64,000 bases of DNA from Planctomonas psychrotolerans (GTDB lineage: Bacteria > Actinomycetota > Actinomycetes > Actinomycetales > Microbacteriaceae). The stretch covers positions 930,001 to 994,000 of the forward strand of contig NZ_SJEV01000001.1 in NCBI RefSeq assembly GCF_008642235.1. Reading direction: 5' to 3'. Of this stretch, positions 9,600 through 17,447 are shown piece after piece. A program made the translations under genes and the position numbers. The notes under the pieces were generated by a model, which was not told where the DNA came from, ran no database searches, and worked only from the letters and a program-made list of their open reading frames with translations. Position 1 is the stretch's first letter, and every line of letters starts with the position of its first letter.

Positions 9600-11744
9600 T
9601 TAGAGCATGCAGCTGACGCAGCCGTCAACCTCGGTGCCCTCGAGCGCGAGCTGGCGCAGTCGGATGTAGTAGATGGTCTTGATGCCCTTGCGCCACGCGT
9701 AGATCTGCGCCTTGTTGATGTCCCGCGTCGTCACCGTGTCCTTGAAGAACAGGGTGAGCGAGAGGCCCTGGTCGACGTGCTGGGTCGCCGCTGCGTAGGT
9801 GTCGATGATCTTCTCGGGGCCGATCTCGTACGCGTCCTGGTAGTAGTCCAGGTTGTCGTTGGTGAGGTAGGGCGCCGGGTAGTAGACGCGACCGATCTTG
9901 CCTTCCTTGCGGATCTCGATCTTCGACGCGACGGGGTGGATCGACGACGTCGAGTTGTTGATGTAGGAGATCGACCCGGTCGGCGGCACGGCCTGCAGGT
10001 TCTGGTTGTAGATGCCGTGCTCCTGCACCGACGCCTTCAGGGCAGCCCAGTCCGCCTGCGTGGGGATCGCGATGCCCGCGTTCGAGAACAACTCGGCCAC
10101 TCGGGTGGTCGCCGGTGCCCACACCCGGTCGGTGTACTTCTCGAAGAAGGTACCGTCCGCGTACTTGGAGTCGCGGAACCCGGCGAAGGTCTGCTTGCGC
10201 TCCATCGCGATGCGGTTGGATGCGCGAAGGGCGTGGAACAGCACCGTGTAGAAGTAGATGTTCGTGAAGTCGATGCCCTCTTCGCTGCCGTAGTAGACGC
10301 GCTCCCGGGCGAGGTAGCCGTGCAGGTTCATCTGGCCGAGCCCGATCGCGTGGGACGCGTCGTTCCCCTTCTCGATCGACGGGACGGAGCCGATGTGGCT
10401 CATGTCCGACACCGCCGAGAGACCGCGGATGGCCGTCTCGATGGTCTTGCCGAAGTCGGGCGAGTCCATCGCCAGCGCAATGTTCATCGAGCCGAGGTTG
10501 CAGGAGATGTCCTTGCCGATCTCGTCGTACGACAGGTCGTCGTTGTACGTGGTCGGGGTGTTGACCTGGAGGATCTCCGAGCAGAGGTTCGACATGTTGA
10601 TGCGGCCGGCGATCGGGTTCTCCCGGTTCACCGTGTCCTCGAACATGATGTACGGGTAACCCGACTCGAACTGGATCTCCGCGATCGTCTGGAAGAAGTC
10701 GCGCGCCTTCATCTTCGACTTCTTGATGCGCGGGTCGTCGACCATCTCGTGGTACTTCTCGGTCACCGAGATGTCGGCGAAGGGCACACCGTAGACGCGC
10801 TCCACGTCGTAGGGCGAGAACAGGTACATGTCCTCGTCCTTCTTGGCGAGCTCGAAGGTGATGTCGGGAACGACCACGCCGAGGGACAGCGTCTTGATGC
10901 GGATCTTCTCGTCGGCGTTCTCCCGCTTGGTGTCGAGGAAGCGCATGATGTCGGGGTGGTGCGCCTGCAGGTACACGGCACCGGCACCCTGACGGGCACC
11001 GAGCTGGTTCGCGTAGCTGAAGGAGTCCTCCAGCAGCTTCATCACGGGGATGATGCCCGACGACTGGTTCTCGATCTGCTTGATCGGGGCGCCTGCCTCG
11101 CGGATGTTGGTGAGCGCGAAGGCCACGCCGCCGCCGCGCTTGGAGAGCTGCAGGGCGGAGTTGATGGAACGGCCGATCGACTCCATGTTGTCCTCGATGC
11201 GGAGCAGGAAGCAGGAGACGAGCTCGCCGCGCTGCTTCTTGCCCGTGTTGAGGAAGGTGGGGGTGGCGGGCTGGAAGCGACCGCCGATCATCTCCTCCAC
11301 GAGGTCGACCGCGAGCGTCTCGTCGCCGCCGGCCAGGCTGAGCGCGGCCATGACCACGCGGTCCTCGTAGCGCTCGAGGTAGCGCTTGCCGTCGAACGTC
11401 TTCAGCGTGTACGACGTGTAGAACTTGAACGCTCCGAGGAAGGTCTGGAAGCGAAACTTCTTCGAGTAGGCGAGGTCGTTCAGGCGCGTGATGAACTCGA
11501 AGGAGTACTGGTCCAGCACGGCCTGCTCGTAGTACTCGTTCTCCACCAGGTAGTCGAGACGCTCGCGAAGGGTGTGGAAGAACACCGTGTTCTGGTTCAC
11601 GTGCTGCAGGAAGTACTGCTTCGCGGCTTCCTTGTCCTTGTCGAACTGGATCTCGCCGTTGGGCCCGTAGAGGTTCAGCATCGCGTTCAGCGAGTGGTAA
11701 TCCATGACCGGCTTTGCCGGCGCCTCCGTGAGTGTTACTGCCAC
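9600..11744 (-). CDS. nrdE: class Ib ribonucleotide reductase, large (catalytic) subunit
   Basis: 714 residues, full length. Reduces NDPs to dNDPs in the cytoplasm. The active-site cysteines appear in NLCSEILQ and ISCNLGSMN, and the C-terminal redox pair in GCVSCML, which NrdH is expected to re-reduce. As in other class Ib enzymes there is no N-terminal ATP cone. The start overlaps the nrdI stop by ten bases, so translation is probably coupled. Confidence 0.97.
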   Translation of the reverse strand: MAVTLTEAPAKPVMDYHSLNAMLNLYGPNGEIQFDKDKEAAKQYFLQHVNQNTVFFHTLRERLDYLVENEYYEQAVLDQYSFEFITRLNDLAYSKKFRFQTFLGAFKFYTSYTLKTFDGKRYLERYEDRVVMAALSLAGGDETLAVDLVEEMIGGRFQPATPTFLNTGKKQRGELVSCFLLRIEDNMESIGRSINSALQLSKRGGGVAFALTNIREAGAPIKQIENQSSGIIPVMKLLEDSFSYANQLGARQGAGAVYLQAHHPDIMRFLDTKRENADEKIRIKTLSLGVVVPDITFELAKKDEDMYLFSPYDVERVYGVPFADISVTEKYHEMVDDPRIKKSKMKARDFFQTIAEIQFESGYPYIMFEDTVNRENPIAGRINMSNLCSEILQVNTPTTYNDDLSYDEIGKDISCNLGSMNIALAMDSPDFGKTIETAIRGLSAVSDMSHIGSVPSIEKGNDASHAIGLGQMNLHGYLARERVYYGSEEGIDFTNIYFYTVLFHALRASNRIAMERKQTFAGFRDSKYADGTFFEKYTDRVWAPATTRVAELFSNAGIAIPTQADWAALKASVQEHGIYNQNLQAVPPTGSISYINNSTSSIHPVASKIEIRKEGKIGRVYYPAPYLTNDNLDYYQDAYEIGPEKIIDTYAAATQHVDQGLSLTLFFKDTVTTRDINKAQIYAWRKGIKTIYYIRLRQLALEGTEVDGCVSCML

Positions 11745-12130
11745 AGCGAATCCAATCCTTCGTTGACGATCGTCACGTCATCTTGTGTGCCGAATACTTC
11801 GACCTTGTACATGTGCGGTACTCGGCACTTGGCCGAGATGATGTCGCCGGCGAGGCAGAACGCGTCGCCGAAGTTGGTGTTCCCGGCGCCGATGACGCCG
11901 CGGATCAGGGACCGGTTGACCTCATCGTTGAGGAACCGGATCACCTGCTTGGGTACTGCACCCTCGCCGTTCCCGCCGCCATACGTCGGCACCACGAGAA
12001 CATAGGGCTCGGTGACCCGCAACGGTTCGTCCCTCGCATACAGCGGGATGCGATCCGCGGGCCGACCGAGCTTCTCGACGAACCGGCGAGTGTTGCCGGA
12101 AACGCTCGAGAAGTAGACGAGTCGCGTCAT
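11735..12130 (-). CDS. nrdI: flavodoxin-like NrdI, activator of NrdF
   Basis: 131 residues. Short flavodoxin fold with the FMN phosphate loop [15 protein letters not shown] and the flavin-contact loops [13 protein letters not shown] and [15 protein letters not shown]. It delivers an oxidant for assembling the Mn-tyrosyl cofactor of NrdF. It overlaps nrdH by four bases (ATGA) and nrdE by ten, so the operon is tightly coupled. Confidence 0.95.
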   Translation of the reverse strand: MTRLVYFSSVSGNTRRFVEKLGRPADRIPLYARDEPLRVTEPYVLVVPTYGGGNGEGAVPKQVIRFLNDEVNRSLIRGVIGAGNTNFGDAFCLAGDIISAKCRVPHMYKVEVFGTQDDVTIVNEGLDSLWQ

Positions 12131-12360
12131 GCCACCTGTACGGCGAGCGCGGCGATCTTGTCGGGACGGAAGCCGGACCAGTGGTCGTCTTCGGTGACGA
12201 CGACGGGAGCCTGAAGGTAGCCCAGCGACTTGACGGTCTCGAGAGCCTTCTCGTCGACGGAGACGTCGAAGATCTCGTACTCGACGCCCTGCTTGTCGAG
12301 CGCGCGGTAGGTGGCCGTGCACTGCACGCATGCGGGCTTGGAGTAAACGGTGATAGCCAT
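12127..12360 (-). CDS. nrdH: glutaredoxin-like NrdH-redoxin
   Basis: 77 residues, the expected length. It has the NrdH redox motif CVQC ([13 protein letters not shown]) and the C-terminal SGFRPDKI segment characteristic of NrdH rather than of glutaredoxin. It supplies electrons to NrdE, normally from thioredoxin reductase. First gene of nrdHIEF. The long leader region in front holds candidate NrdR and DnaA boxes. Confidence 0.96.
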   Translation of the reverse strand: MAITVYSKPACVQCTATYRALDKQGVEYEIFDVSVDEKALETVKSLGYLQAPVVVTEDDHWSGFRPDKIAALAVQVA

Positions 12361-12501
12361 GCGGTTGATCCCCTCTGGTGGCCCGAAATGGTCGGGCGAG
12401 TGTTCGGTTGGTAAGGCGATTCGAAAGCCCCCGGCCGAGCTTCGCCATCCCGTTCCGGCCCGTCGATCCGGTTCGGATCATCGTGCCCTTGCGAGACTTC
12501 A

Positions 12502-12549
12502 ATACTACATATGGGTGCCGACATTAGGAACGACCCCTAGATGCAGTAG
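12502..12549 (-). promoter_or_regulatory. candidate pair of NrdR boxes before nrdH
   Basis: Two degenerate matches to the NrdR consensus (acaCwATATwTwGtgt) lie at 12502-12517 (ATACTACATATGGGTG) and 12534-12549 (CCCCTAGATGCAGTAG). Their start-to-start distance is 32 bp, about three helical turns, which is the spacing known for tandem NrdR sites. Each matches only 9-10 of 16 positions on the plus strand, so the spacing carries much of the argument. Confidence 0.5.
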
Positions 12550-12575
12550 TTACATTCGTGTAGTTCAACCTAGGG

Positions 12576-12627
12576 TTGTCCACCGACATTCCACATCTCG
12601 ACCTCGGTTTTCCACCGTTTCTCCACA
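12576..12627 (+). promoter_or_regulatory. cluster of DnaA-box-like sequences
   Basis: TTGTCCACC (12576-12584), TTTTCCACC (12608-12616) and TTCTCCACA (12619-12627) lie in the same direction, each one or two bases from the actinobacterial DnaA box TTGTCCACA. A weaker CCCTCCACA follows at 12676. They sit in the 595-bp gap upstream of nrdH, so DnaA control of dNTP supply is possible. No AT-rich unwinding region is present, so this is not an origin. Confidence 0.45.
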
Positions 12628-12797
12628 GGGTGATGCCCGAGTTTTCGGGGGTTCGATCGAACCTGTGCGATACCGCCCTCCACAGCCGAAAAGTTCGAAC
12701 GGATTTCCCGCCTCCGGATGAGCTCGGCGTGTCGCCACCGCGGCGCCCGCCTCCCGCGCCCTCCCCTACCCGCGCGCGTCCGGAACCCTCCACCGAC

Positions 12798-12839
12798 CGC
12801 TCCGCATTGGGCGCTCCGCATTGAGCGCTCCGCAATGAG
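12798..12839 (+). repeat. three tandem 14-bp repeats
   Basis: Three head-to-tail copies of CGCTCCGCATTGRG start at 12798, 12812 and 12826; the third has two substitutions. They run directly into the palindromic element at 12836 in the noncoding gap before the methyltransferase gene. Confidence 0.7.
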
Positions 12840-12884
12840 CACTCAATCCGGCATCCGCTCACCCGATGCCGGAGAAAGTGCTCA
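12836..12884. repeat. palindromic element, upstream copy
   Basis: Nested inverted repeat: outer arms TGAGCACT/AGTGCTCA (12836-12843 and 12877-12884) and inner arms TCCGGCATC/GATGCCGGA (12847-12855 and 12865-12873). A related element with a different but again complementary outer stem ends the methyltransferase gene at 13777-13829. Confidence 0.7.
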
Positions 12885-12955
12885 CCGGCGGGTGCCCAGC
12901 GGCGGATCATCGTGCGGGCATGGCGCATCGCGCGTCCGCGTCGGAGACTTCCGGT

Positions 12956-13789
12956 ATGGCGATCGAGCGACTCCGGGCGATCTTCGACGAGGACGCGGAC
13001 CTGTATGCCCGCGCCCGCCCGGGCTACCCGGAGGAGCTGATCCGCGACCTGTCGGCCACCGCGTCCCTCGGCCCCGGCAGCCGCGTCCTCGAGCTGGGGC
13101 CCGGTACCGGCCAGGCGACCGCGGCGCTCCTCGACCTCGGTGTGCACGTCACGGCCATCGAACTCGGGGCGAACCTCGCTCGCGTTCTCGAGCGCGACCT
13201 CGGAAGCGAGCGGCTCGACGTCGCCGTGTCGTCCTTCGAGGATTGGACGCTGCCTCGTGAGCCATTCGACGGCGTAGTGGCATTCACGTCGTGGCACTGG
13301 ATCGACCCGGCGATTCGCACACTCAAGGCCGCTGCCTCGCTATCGCACGGTGGCGCATTGGCCACGGTGACAACCACGCACGTGCGGGGCGGCACGGCGG
13401 AGTTCTTCGACGCGGTCCAAGGCTGCTACGAACGCTGGGATCCGGCCACCCCACCGGGCTTGCGGACCGTTCCGGCGGACGAGATTCCCGCCGACCGCGA
13501 CGAGGTCGACGACTCCGCGCTCTTCTCGCCTGCCATCCGGCGAAGGTACGAGCGGGACGTCCGGTACACGACGGCGGAGTACGTGGCCCTCCTGTCGACC
13601 TACTCCGGCCACCGCGCGCTCCCGACGGAGTCCCGGAACGGGCTGCTGGCCTGCATCGCGAACCTCATCGACTCCGACCACCAGGGCTCGATCACCAAGC
13701 GCTACCTGTACGAGCTGCGCGTCGCCCACCGCACGTCCGAACCCGTGGATGCGCCGGGAGGCGAAGCGAGGCGGCGACTGAGCGATTGA
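12956..13789 (+). CDS. class I SAM-dependent methyltransferase
   Basis: 277 residues. The SAM-binding motif I is VLELGPGTGQATAALL, followed by the acidic end of strand two (VTAIELGANL) and a catalytic-domain stretch VVAFTSWHWID. The layout resembles actinobacterial UbiE/TrmR-like small-molecule methyltransferases; the substrate is unknown. The ATG at 12956 is preferred because it begins just before the conserved fold with ggag upstream; the in-frame ATG at 12866 lies inside the palindromic element. The gene is bracketed by two related palindromes (12836-12884, 13777-13829), the second overlapping its stop codon, which hints at insertion as a cassette. Confidence 0.8.
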   Translation: MAIERLRAIFDEDADLYARARPGYPEELIRDLSATASLGPGSRVLELGPGTGQATAALLDLGVHVTAIELGANLARVLERDLGSERLDVAVSSFEDWTLPREPFDGVVAFTSWHWIDPAIRTLKAAASLSHGGALATVTTTHVRGGTAEFFDAVQGCYERWDPATPPGLRTVPADEIPADRDEVDDSALFSPAIRRRYERDVRYTTAEYVALLSTYSGHRALPTESRNGLLACIANLIDSDHQGSITKRYLYELRVAHRTSEPVDAPGGEARRRLSD

Positions 13790-13829
13790 TCCGGCATCCC
13801 GATGCTCGGTACCGGAGAAATCGCTCAGT
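13777..13829. repeat. palindromic element, downstream copy (possible terminator)
   Basis: Outer arms ACTGAGCGATT/AATCGCTCAGT (13777-13787 and 13819-13829, perfect 11 bp) enclose an interior related to the 12836 element (ATCCGGCATCC, CGATG, CCGGAGAAA). The left arm contains the end of the methyltransferase gene. The hairpin could terminate transcription from both sides. Confidence 0.65.
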
Positions 13830-13873
13830 GGGTTCCGGCACTCGGTCGTGCCAGGGGTCAGCGGTGTCGGGGG

Positions 13874-14743
13874 TCAGTAGGTGACGTAGGCGAAGCGTCG
13901 GGAGTCCGGCGCCCAGCTCGACACGTTGATCGTGCCTTGGCCCCCGTTGAACGAGTCGATGTCTCGAATCTCGAGCGACTCGGGGTCGAGCGCGCGCAGG
14001 ATCACATCGTGGTCGGCCGGATGACCGAGCGTGCCGGGCGGGAAGCTGATGTACACGACACGCGATCCGTCCGGTGAGGGATGCGGGAACCAGTTCACCC
14101 GCTCATCGTCGGTGAGCTGGCGCAGGCCGGAACCGTCGAGGTTCATCCGGAACACCTGCGAGTGTCCGGGAGTGCTCGACCCCCGCTCGGAGTTGAACCA
14201 GATCGTCTCCCCGTCGGGGCCGAACTCCGCACCATCGTCGGGGAACGCATCGTCGGTCAGCTGGGTGTCGGCCGTGCCGTCGACCCGGATCGTGTACACG
14301 TTCGTCGTCCAGTCGCCGGAGTCGTCGAGTCCGCCGCCGATGTAACTGAGGGTGCGCCCATCGGGCGAGATGCCGTGCAGGTAATGCTTGAACCGGCGGT
14401 CCTCCGGGTGCGCACTGGTGATGCGGCGCGACGAGCCGCCATCCCGCGGCACCTCGTAGAGGTGTCCGTCGTGCGCGGACACGTAGAAGAACCGGCCATC
14501 CGGGGAGATCACGTGGTCGTTGTTGATCCCGGGCACATCCCCAAGGTCGACGGGTAGCAGGTCGTCGACCGAGAAACCGGGCGGGGGCGAGGCCGGCAGC
14601 CGGAACAACCCGCCGTCGGCGTTCACGAACAGCTCTTCACCATCGGGCGACCAGTTCGGCGCTTCGAAGTGCAGCGTGTCGGATTCGAGCAGCGTGCGCG
14701 TGGCACCCGTATCGAATTCGGCGATGACGAGACGCGCGACCAT
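13874..14743 (-). CDS. TolB-like beta-propeller (WD40-like PD40 repeat) protein
   Basis: 289 residues with repeated propeller blades marked by WSPDGEELFV, ISPDGRFFYVSAHDG, ISPDGRTLSYIGGG, FGPDGETIWFNSERGSS and PSPDGSRVVYISFP, the SPDG signature of PD40/TolB-type repeats. No signal peptide or enzyme domain is visible, so it is a stand-alone cytoplasmic propeller of unknown role, as seen in many actinobacteria. The start follows GGAGGGG. It lies on the same strand as the azole-peptide cluster but 112 bases downstream of the permease gene, so membership in that cluster is doubtful. Confidence 0.75.
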   Translation of the reverse strand: MVARLVIAEFDTGATRTLLESDTLHFEAPNWSPDGEELFVNADGGLFRLPASPPPGFSVDDLLPVDLGDVPGINNDHVISPDGRFFYVSAHDGHLYEVPRDGGSSRRITSAHPEDRRFKHYLHGISPDGRTLSYIGGGLDDSGDWTTNVYTIRVDGTADTQLTDDAFPDDGAEFGPDGETIWFNSERGSSTPGHSQVFRMNLDGSGLRQLTDDERVNWFPHPSPDGSRVVYISFPPGTLGHPADHDVILRALDPESLEIRDIDSFNGGQGTINVSSWAPDSRRFAYVTY

Positions 14744-14855
14744 GAGTTCCCCTCCATGCCGCACGAGGGTGCGGCGGCGTGAAGAGCCTACCGACGGGCG
14801 AGCCGTGGATGCAGCGGCCGGTGCGACGCCGGAGCGCCGTCGGGAGCGGTGCCCT

Positions 14856-15593
14856 TCACCGGAACAGGATGGCCTGCGACCGTCGGTACCCCGTCGCGGC
14901 CAGCGTACCAAACAGACCCGCATGGCCGAGCAGCACGACGACGGCCAGTGGAACGGGGTGCGTTGCGATGCCGATCGAGGCGTTGGTGAGCGCCGTCCAC
15001 GCACCGGTGGGCAGGTAGACCGATATGGCGGACCACGGCTCACCGCCCGTGGAACCGCCGCTGAACAATCCGCCCAGGAACGACAGCGGGAGGTACACGA
15101 GATTCGCAAGTCCCAGTGCGCCCCGAACCGGGAACCAGTACCCCATCGCGAGACCCATCAGCCCCATCGGCACCGCTCCGGCCAGGATCGCGGCGAGGAT
15201 GCCCGGGACGGTGCGGGGATCGACCTCCACTCTCCCAACGACCGTGCCCACCACGATCACCGGCACCACGAAGAGCGCCGAGAAGATGCACGCGACCGCC
15301 AATCGCGCGGCGAGTCTCGTGCTCGCGCGTACGGGAACCGAGAACAGCCAGCGCTCCCAGGCGCTCTGGCGGGTCACGGCGACGCCGACCCCGAACTGGA
15401 AGGTGACGGTTCCGAGCACGGAGAAGAGCACGAAGCCCACCAGCACCGCGAGGCGATGATCGCCCGAGCCACCGCCCGGAAGTCCGACCAGGAGGTAGAG
15501 CAGCACGGGGTAGGCGAAGAGGGGCAGGTAGAACGAGGGCGTGCGCAGATACTGGAGCAGTTCCGCGACCACGTGCCGGCGAAGGATCCTCAT
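14856..15593 (-). CDS. ABC transporter permease of the azole-peptide cluster
   Basis: 245 residues with about six membrane segments (for example PSFYLPLFAYPVLLYLLVG near the N-terminus), the pattern of an ABC-2 type permease. It is the last gene of the TOMM operon and overlaps the ATPase gene by four bases (ATGA), so the two form one exporter, by analogy with SagG/SagH/SagI of streptolysin S. It has no peptidase domain. Likely role: export of the mature peptide or self-protection. Confidence 0.85.
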   Translation of the reverse strand: MRILRRHVVAELLQYLRTPSFYLPLFAYPVLLYLLVGLPGGGSGDHRLAVLVGFVLFSVLGTVTFQFGVGVAVTRQSAWERWLFSVPVRASTRLAARLAVACIFSALFVVPVIVVGTVVGRVEVDPRTVPGILAAILAGAVPMGLMGLAMGYWFPVRGALGLANLVYLPLSFLGGLFSGGSTGGEPWSAISVYLPTGAWTALTNASIGIATHPVPLAVVVLLGHAGLFGTLAATGYRRSQAILFR

Positions 15594-16543
15594 CGCTCGC
15601 GCTCCCCGCTCATCGCCACGATGCGTTCGAAGACGTCGCCGATGCCCGCTTCCCGGATCGTGAGCCCGGGGTTCACCGCGCACTCCAGCAGGCGTCGAGC
15701 CGCGTCATCCGAGCGCGGTGTGTCGATGCGCCAGCGCCCCGGCACGGTCACGTCCCGCTGCGCCTCCATCCCCGCCGACTCGCACAGCAATCGCACCCGA
15801 TGCTCCGGCAGGGTGCTGCGGAAGAACAGCGAGCGGTAGCCGGCGAGCGCGCGGAAATCATCGGCGGACCACTGGCCGAGCACCCGGCCGGAGTCGAGGC
15901 ACAGGATGCGGTCCGCGAGTCGCTCGACCTCGTGCATGTCGTGGGACGCCAGCAGCACGGTCGTACCCGAATCGCGCAGCCGCTGGATCGTCGCCGTGAC
16001 GAACCGCTGGCCGTACACGTCGAGCGACGCCGACGGCTCGTCGAGCACGATCAGAGGGGTGCTGCTCGCCACCGCGCAGGCGAGCGCGAGGCGCTTGGCC
16101 TGTCCGCCGCTCAGTCCCCCGGTCTGCCGATCCGCGATGTCGTTCAGCTCGAACGTGGTGATGGCATCCGGCACCTTCAGCGCATCCGGGTAGTGCGCGA
16201 GCCACAGCGTCAGCACCTCACGGGAGGTGAGGTAGTCGGGGAAGTCGACCGCCTGCGGCATCAGCGATACCAGCGATGTGCTGGCCCCGCCCCGGGCGAC
16301 CGGATGCCCGAACACCGATGCCACGCCCGCATCCGCTCGGCGCGTGGCCGTGAGGATGTCGATGGCGGTGGTCTTGCCGGAGCCGTTCGGCCCGAGGAGT
16401 GCGTGCACCAGTCCGGGGTCGAGCCGGAAGGAGGCATCGGCGAGCGCGGTGGTCGGTCCGAAGAGCTTGGTCACACCCCGGAACTCGGCGGCCGGGGCAC
16501 CGGGCAGAGGCTTCCCCCGGGAGGTCGCGCCGCCGGGTCTCAC
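15590..16543 (-). CDS. ABC transporter ATP-binding protein of the azole-peptide cluster
   Basis: 317 residues. Walker A is LLGPNGSGKTTAIDIL, the Q-loop region is SLMPQAVDFPDYLT, the signature is TGGLSGGQAKRLALA, Walker B is LIVLDEPSASLD and the switch histidine is in LLASHDMHEVERL. The C-terminal 80 residues form an extra domain common in ABC-2 export ATPases. It overlaps both neighbours by four bases (SagB-type gene upstream, permease downstream), so it is translated as part of the TOMM operon. There is no C39 peptidase domain, so it does not cut the leader. Confidence 0.9.
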   Translation of the reverse strand: MRPGGATSRGKPLPGAPAAEFRGVTKLFGPTTALADASFRLDPGLVHALLGPNGSGKTTAIDILTATRRADAGVASVFGHPVARGGASTSLVSLMPQAVDFPDYLTSREVLTLWLAHYPDALKVPDAITTFELNDIADRQTGGLSGGQAKRLALACAVASSTPLIVLDEPSASLDVYGQRFVTATIQRLRDSGTTVLLASHDMHEVERLADRILCLDSGRVLGQWSADDFRALAGYRSLFFRSTLPEHRVRLLCESAGMEAQRDVTVPGRWRIDTPRSDDAARRLLECAVNPGLTIREAGIGDVFERIVAMSGERER

Positions 16544-17439
16544 GGCCGTCCCGCGTCGGATCCGGCCGCGGACTCGGAACCGGCACCGGCACCGGCACCG
16601 GCTCCCGCACCGGCACTGGCCCCGGCACCGGCACCGAACGAGAACGCGTAGAGGGCCGACTGGGTGACCCCGTCGAGTGCCAGTGTGTCGTCGACCTCAT
16701 GGTCGAGGAACCCGACCCAGCCGAGCGAGGGCATACCGAGTGCGGTCGCCACGAGCCCCGCGTTCTGCGCCACGTGTCCCGCTTCGAACAGGCTGAGGCG
16801 GTACCCCCGCAAGCCGTACTTGTAGCGTGCCCGCTCGAAGCTCGCGGTGATGAACAGGGTCACCGGCGAGGAACCGGCCACCTGCGACATGAGCGAGGGT
16901 GTCGCCCGTGCCAGAGCCTCGAGCTGATCCGCTCCGCCACCCGGACAACGGTCGACCAGCGACCGGTCGAGCGGGTCCAGCTGGTAGATCCCGGGCGGAA
17001 GGCCGCGCACGTCGCGAACCGCGACGTAGAGGTCGAGCGGATAGAGCGCGCCACCCGACGGAACGTACCGGCGACCGGGGGTGTCCGGTCGCTCGCAGTA
17101 CGCGTAGTGCACCACGGTGGCCACCTGGTCGAGAGTCGGCGAGCCGATCACCTCCTCCGGGGCCCACGACATCCGTCGGTCGAGCACGGCGCCGAGAGCA
17201 CCCGGCAGCGGCAACGCCGGGGGCAGCGGGATGCGCGGGTGAAGCCCCGGTGCACTGGTGGGCTCGCCCAGTCCGCCCGTCTCCGCGGACACGAGCTGCA
17301 GGAATCGCACGTCGGTCCAGCCGGTGTGGGTGATGCGCGTGATCTTCGAGGCCTCGTGATAGTTCTCGGCGAGGTCGTCGGTACCGCGGTCGATGACGCT
17401 GCCCGCACTGAATACGGGGCCGATGCTGTGGTCGATCAT
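16540..17439 (-). CDS. SagB-type azoline dehydrogenase
   Basis: 299 residues, nitroreductase-like FMN enzyme that oxidises azolines to aromatic azoles in TOMM maturation. Recognised by RRYVPSGGALYPLDLYVAV and GIYQLDPLDRSLV, by RLSLFEAGHVAQNAGLVAT and by ALGMPSLGWVGFLD. The start at 17439 has gaggga upstream and lies eight bases after the YcaO stop. The last 30 residues are an unusual Gly-Ala-Ser tail, encoded by a hexanucleotide-like GGCACC repeat near 16577-16636, which could vary in length by slippage. It overlaps the ATPase gene by four bases. Confidence 0.9.
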   Translation of the reverse strand: MIDHSIGPVFSAGSVIDRGTDDLAENYHEASKITRITHTGWTDVRFLQLVSAETGGLGEPTSAPGLHPRIPLPPALPLPGALGAVLDRRMSWAPEEVIGSPTLDQVATVVHYAYCERPDTPGRRYVPSGGALYPLDLYVAVRDVRGLPPGIYQLDPLDRSLVDRCPGGGADQLEALARATPSLMSQVAGSSPVTLFITASFERARYKYGLRGYRLSLFEAGHVAQNAGLVATALGMPSLGWVGFLDHEVDDTLALDGVTQSALYAFSFGAGAGASAGAGAGAGAGAGSESAAGSDAGRP

Positions 17440-17447
17440 GGTCTCCC

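Noticed and set aside
12540-12700. Possible replication origin from DnaA-box-like sequences
   Set aside because: No dnaA, dnaN or rpmH nearby, no AT-rich unwinding segment, and only three good matches.
12866-12955. Upstream ATG starts of the methyltransferase
   Set aside because: The first ATG is inside a palindromic element; family similarity starts after 12956.
13874-14743. Beta-propeller gene as a member of the azole-peptide cluster
   Set aside because: It is on the same strand, but 112 bases separate it from the permease gene, it has its own ribosome site, and no link of this family to such clusters is known to me.
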